Part shown: positions 60,601 through 64,000 of the stretch, in pieces
How the letters are laid out: each line of letters begins with the position of its first letter
Numbering within the stretch: position 1 is the stretch's first letter
DNA from: CAIWHR01 sp963734575
Lineage (GTDB): Bacteria; Pseudomonadota; Gammaproteobacteria; Burkholderiales; Casimicrobiaceae
Assembly: GCA_963734575.1 (NCBI GenBank)
Contig: CAVTHT010000015.1
Coordinates: forward strand, 124,001-188,000
DNA: 64,000 bases
Reading direction: 5' to 3'
The notes under the pieces: generated by a model
What the model was told of the DNA's origin: nothing
The model's database searches: none
The model's input: the letters and a program-made list of their open reading frames with translations, nothing else
Made by a program: the position numbers and the translations under genes

Positions 60601-60930
60601 TTGCACGGCTCCATCGGCGCGTTCAGCGCGCCCCATCACCTGCGCCGCTGAAAGCCGTACACCTTGCGCTCGCCGGCGAGCGCGACGAGCTCCACGGTGC
60701 GCGTCTGCCCCGGCTCGAAGCGCACGGCGGTTCCGGCCGCGATGTCGAGCCGAAAGCCGCGCGCCGCTGCGCGATCGAACGCGAGCGCTGCGTTGGTCTC
60801 GAAGAAGTGGTAGTGCGAGCCGACCTGGATCGGACGATCGCCGGTGTTCGCCACGTCGAGCGTCACGGTCGCGCGGCCGGCGTTCAGCTCGATCTCGCCG
60901 GGTTGCGGTGCGCATCTCGCCTGGGATCAT
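60597..60930 (-). CDS. ureB: Urease beta subunit, frameshifted
   Basis: This small structural subunit is about 108 residues after correction. It starts MIPGEMRTA and reads VTLDVANTGDRPIQVGSHYHFFETN, DIAAGTAVRFEPGQTRTVEL and VYGFQ, ending APMEPCK. An apparent in-frame stop near 60636 comes from local extra bases. Length with insertions is 334 nt, about seven more than needed. It lies 11 bases after ureA. Confidence 0.9.
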
Positions 60931-60941
60931 CGCGCGCCCCT

Positions 60942-61246
60942 TCAGACGATCGGATGGTGCACGGTGACGAGCTTGGTGCCGTCGGGGAACGTCGCCTCGA
61001 CCTGGATCTCGGGAATCATCTCCGGCACGCCTTCCATGACGTCGTCGCGCCCGAGCAGCGTGGTGCCGAAGCTCATCAGCTCCGCGACGGTGCGGCCGTC
61101 GCGCGCGCCCTCGACGATCGCCGCCGCTGATGTACGCGACCGCCTCCGGATAGTTGAGCTTCAGCGCCGCGCGCCTTGCGCCGCTCCGCCACCAGCGCGG
61201 CCGTGAAGATCAGCAGCTTGTCCTTTTCGCGCGGCGTGAGTTCCAT
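60942..61246 (-). CDS. ureA: Urease gamma subunit, frameshifted
   Basis: This 100-residue subunit starts MELTPREKDKLLIFTAALVA and continues (in other frames) LNYPEAVAYIS, ARDGRTVAELMSFGTTLLGR, ending with DGTKLVTVHHPIV. The 305-nt length is two bases more than the 303 nt expected for this very conserved subunit, which measures the local insertion rate directly. It starts 10 bases after the ureD stop. Confidence 0.93.
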
Positions 61247-61256
61247 GGCGGACTCG

Positions 61257-62141
61257 TCAGGTGTTCCACATGCGCAACGATGTCGCGCGCAGCCGGTCAA
61301 GGCCGGCCGCAGCACGACCAGCAGCGCGCAAAACCAATTGTCGCGCGTTCCGTGTCGCACGCGCGGCAGCGCGCGATCAGGAGGTCCGGGAAGGCGGTGA
61401 CGCCCGCATCGGTTTCCGTCAGCACCGCAACCGCCACGGCATGCGTCGCGACAGTCGCGCGTTATCGCGCGCTCGATGCCACGACCAGCGTCGCGCATAC
61501 CGGGCGCGACCGCGAAGTCCCGCACGCGCATCGAGCCACGACGATCGCCGTCGTGACCGGCGCGCTCATGCCAGAGAAGCCGCCCATCACGCTCGACGCG
61601 CGTTCGCGTCGCGATGCGACCGGTCGCGACGCGCTCGCCGGACGCGACGCGCCCGAGACAGAGGCATTCCCAGCCGATGTACAGGCGTTGGGCGCGAGCG
61701 TTACACGCGTATCGAGATCGGCCTTGGAGCCGTCGAAGAAGATCGTCGGCTGCGGCAGCCATTCGGCGACGGCGCCGGAACTGACGTCGAGAGTCACATG
61801 TTGTGACGCCCCGACGTTCGCCGGTGCGTACCACTTGCCCGCGCCGGGGGTGGTCAGAAGCGCGTGCGCGCCCTCGGCCGCGTGGATACCCAGATCCAGA
61901 ACGTCGCCGCCCGCGATGCCCCCCGGTGGATGCAGCACGACCGCGTGGCAGACGCGCGGTCCTTCCGGGTAGAGCGGCTTCTGGACGCGCAGCGGTCCGA
62001 CGTGCGCGCGCCGATCGAGCACCGTGCCGCCGTCGCGTCCGCTGAAGCCCAGCGTGAGCGAGGCATGCCACGGCGCAGCTCGCGCGAGGTCGGCGGATGT
62101 TTCGCCCCGAGATCGCGCGGGGCCACGGTCGTTGCGCACAT
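61257..62141 (-). CDS. ureD: Urease accessory protein UreD, frameshifted
   Basis: This accessory protein opens the urease complex for nickel loading. It has SLTLGFSGRDGGTVLDRRAH, LHPPGGIAGGDVLDL, TTPGAGKWYAP, VAEWLPQPTIFFDGSKAD, and IGWECLCLGR in another frame; the corrected C-terminus ends SLRMWNT. Restored length is about 290 residues. The ATG at 62141 reads MCATTVAPRD. It is the first urease gene after urtE. Confidence 0.88.
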
Positions 62142-62242
62142 ACGGGCAGTCCTCGGTAAGGTGGTTCGCGCCGCGGTGCCCGGACGGTGTCTTTCGCCAG
62201 CTCGCAATCCGGACGATGCTCGCCGGGACTGCGGCTTGCTCG

Positions 62243-62941
62243 CTACACCGCCAACGCACCCTTGACGCCGTCACGATCCATGTCCTCGCCGCGCCCGCGC
62301 ATCACGATCTCGCCGCGCTCCATGACCAGGTAATGATCGGCCAATGACCGCGCGAAGTCGTAGTACTGCTCGACCAGCAGGATCGCCATCTCGCCGGTCG
62401 CGGCCAGCGCGCGAATCGCGCGCTCGATGTCCTTGATGATCGACGGCTGGATGCCCTCGGTCGGCTCGTCGAGGATTAGGAGCTCGGGCGCCATCGCGAG
62501 CGCGCGCCCGATCGCGAGCTGCTGCTGCTGGCCGCCCGACAGATCGCCGCCGCGCCGTCGCAGCATCTGCCGCAGCACGGAAACATTTCGAAGATCGACG
62601 CCGGGAATCGCGTGCCGGCGGGCTGCGTCGCGAGCCCCATCCGCAGGTTCTCCTGCAACGGTGAGGCGCGGGAAGATCTCGCGTCCCTGCGGCACGTAGC
62701 CGATTCCGGCGCGAACGCGCGCGTGCGGACGCGCGCGCGAGTGACGTCGCGCGCCGTCGAAGTCGATCGCGCCCGGAGGCCGCCGGAACGAGACCCATCA
62801 GGCAGCGCAGCAACGTCGTCTTGCCGACGCCGTTGCGGCCAAGCATCGCGGTGACCTTGCCCGGATGCGCGCCTCGAAGGCGACGTCACGCAGGATGTGG
62901 CTGCCGCCGTAGTACTGGTTGAGGTTCGATATCTTCAGCAT
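62243..62941 (-). CDS. urtE: Urea ABC transporter ATPase UrtE, frameshifted
   Basis: This branched-chain-type (LivF family) ATPase belongs to the urea importer. The start reads MLKISNLNQYYGGSHIL, typical of UrtE. LSGGQQQQLAIGRAL, LLILDEPTEGIQPSIIKDIE and LLVEQYYDFARSLADHY confirm the signature, Walker B and H-loop. Walker A (LGRNGVGKTTLLRCLMG) is in another frame because of extra bases near the start. UrtD lies upstream and ureD downstream on the same strand. Confidence 0.92.
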
Positions 62942-63039
62942 CGGCGCACCGTCATGGATCGAATTACGCCAACCAGCACCACTGAAGCGCGGCGCGCTGC
63001 GGCGAGAGCCGCCCCCGCGCCCCGCGTTCCATCGGACGT

Positions 63040-63875
63040 CTTACCGTCCAAGGTACACCTCGATCACGCGCGTCGTCGGCCTGCACGGTGGCGAGGCTTC
63101 CTTCGGCGAGTACGCTGCCTTCGTGCAGCACCGTGACCTTGCCGCCGAGTTGCCTGACGAACGCCATGTCGTGCTCGACGACCATCAGCGAATGCTCGCC
63201 GGCGAGCGAGACGAAGAGCTCCGCGGTGCGCTCGGTCTCGTCGTCGGTCATGCCGGCGACCGGCTCGTCGAGCAGCAGCAGGCGCGGTTCCTGGATCAGC
63301 AGCATGCCGATCTCGAGCCATTGCTTCTGCCCGTGCGACAGCAGGCCCGCGGGGCGGTCGGCGTGGCGGTCGAGTCGTATGCGTCCGAGCGTGTCCGCGA
63401 CGCGGTCGCGCACCGCGTAGTCGACGGTGTCGACGAGCGCGCGGCGCACGCGCTTGTCGGTCTTGCGCGCGAGCTCAAGGTTGTCGAACACCGAGTGCTG
63501 CTCGAAGATCGTCGGCTTCTGGAACTTGCGGCCGATGCCGGCGTGCGCGATCTCGGGCTCCGACATGCGCGTCAGATCGAGCGTCTGGCCGAAGAACGCC
63601 AAGCCCGAGTCGGGGCGCGTCTTGCCGGTGATCACGTCCATCATCGTCGTCTTGCCGGCGCCGTTCGGCCCGATGATGCAGCGCAGTTCGCCGGCGTCGA
63701 TCGTGAGCGTCAGCGCATCGAGCGCCTTGAACCCGTCGAAGCTCACCGTGATGTCCTCCAGGTAGAGGATCACCTTGTGCGACAGGTCGACCTCGCCGTG
63801 ACGCATCATGTGCGAAAGTCCCGCGCCCTCGTCGCGCGCGGACGGCAGGTTGGGATGCGCGACGGCCGCGCTCAT
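63040..63875 (-). CDS. urtD: Urea ABC transporter ATPase UrtD, 3' frameshift
   Basis: This LivG-family ATPase is about 277 residues. The Walker A region is IIGPNGAGKTTMMDVITGKT; RKFQKPTIFEQHSVFDNLEL, LSHGQKQWLEIGMLL (signature), LLLDEPVAGMTD (Walker B) and VVEHDMAFVRQL (H-loop) follow. Near 63080 one extra base shifts the frame; the corrected C-terminus ends ARVIEVYLGR at the TAA at 63040-63042. The start overlaps the UrtC stop (ATGA). Confidence 0.94.
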
Positions 63876-64000
63876 TCGACAGCCTTCGTGCCGCGAACGA
63901 TGCGTTCGCGCAATTGCTTCCACAGTCCGACGACGCCGTTCGGCAGGTAGAGCGTCACGAAAATGAAGAGCGCACCGAGGAAGAACAGCCAGTAATCGGG
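63872..64000 (-). CDS. urtC: Urea ABC transporter permease UrtC, C-terminus only
   Basis: Only the last 42 residues lie in the window, in one open frame from the right edge: PDYWLFFLGALFIFVTLYLP, then NGVVGLWKQLRER and a terminal GTKAVE. This is the final membrane helix and the tail of a LivM-type permease, as expected for UrtC upstream of UrtD. The stop overlaps the UrtD ATG (ATGA). The rest of the urt operon presumably lies beyond the window. Confidence 0.85.
   Translation of the reverse strand, partial: PDYWLFFLGALFIFVTLYLPNGVVGLWKQLRERIVRGTKAVE

Overview
The window is very GC-rich, with nearly every base coding and many long mirror reading frames on the opposite strands. The gene set suggests a betaproteobacterium, probably Burkholderiales-like, as an isolate or metagenome contig: CsbD/BON stress proteins, a giant cyclic beta-glucan synthase, a urea transporter joined to urease genes, a copper nitrite reductase with a fused cytochrome, NnrS, PEP carboxylase and a Pit/DUF47 pair. 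This assignment is an inference. I saw no rRNA, tRNA, CRISPR array, insertion sequence or phage gene, and no gene-free stretch longer than about 300 bases.

Layout. (1) 1-16.6 kb: a small anchored protein, two tandem Crp/Fnr-type regulators, then a plus-strand run of envelope and osmotic-stress genes (CsbD, a 59-aa protein, a BON lipoprotein, an AI-2E-family permease, ndvB, a DUF1345 membrane protein, a cation/proton antiporter). (2) 16.7-24.6 kb: a LacI-type repressor divergent from a seven-gene catabolic and uptake operon: an HpsN-like sulfopropanediol dehydrogenase, an SDR, a zinc alcohol dehydrogenase, and a sulfonate/nitrate-type ABC transporter with one ATPase, one binding protein and two permeases. 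Two LacI-type operators flank a good sigma70 promoter. (3) 24.7-32.7 kb: the most interesting part, a compact four-gene candidate immune module. On the minus strand are a lipase/macro-like/CHAT-protease fusion and a ThsA-like SIR2-SLOG protein. Divergently on the plus strand are a SIR2 protein and an overlapping STAND NTPase ending in a membrane segment and a YEATS-like domain. (4) 32.8-38.7 kb: a minus-strand NAD(P)-linked 2-oxoacid oxidoreductase operon, a perfect FNR box, a diheme cytochrome c and an HTH protein. (5) 38.7-46 kb: a fascin-like lipoprotein, a 5'-3' exonuclease, PhoD, the Pit/DUF47 phosphate pair, a receiver-only response regulator and a DUF72 protein. (6) 46-64 kb: a UvrA paralogue, a hemerythrin protein, a nitrite/NO block (NirK-cytochrome, small secreted protein, NnrS), a TDT-family channel, ppc, and a continuous urtCDE-ureDABCEFG locus running off the right edge.

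Sequence quality matters throughout. Almost every broken gene is broken by extra single bases. These are sparse before about 46 kb (about 11 sites) and very dense after it, where most genes change frame repeatedly. I read them as sequencing or assembly errors, not pseudogenes. Gene ends after 46 kb come from joining homologous fragments across frames.

Functional picture: an organism able to respire nitrite under low oxygen, use urea as a nitrogen source, probably take up and oxidise an organosulfonate or similar diol, and make periplasmic cyclic glucans. It carries an apparently uncharacterised NAD-targeting, protease- and lipase-linked defence module.
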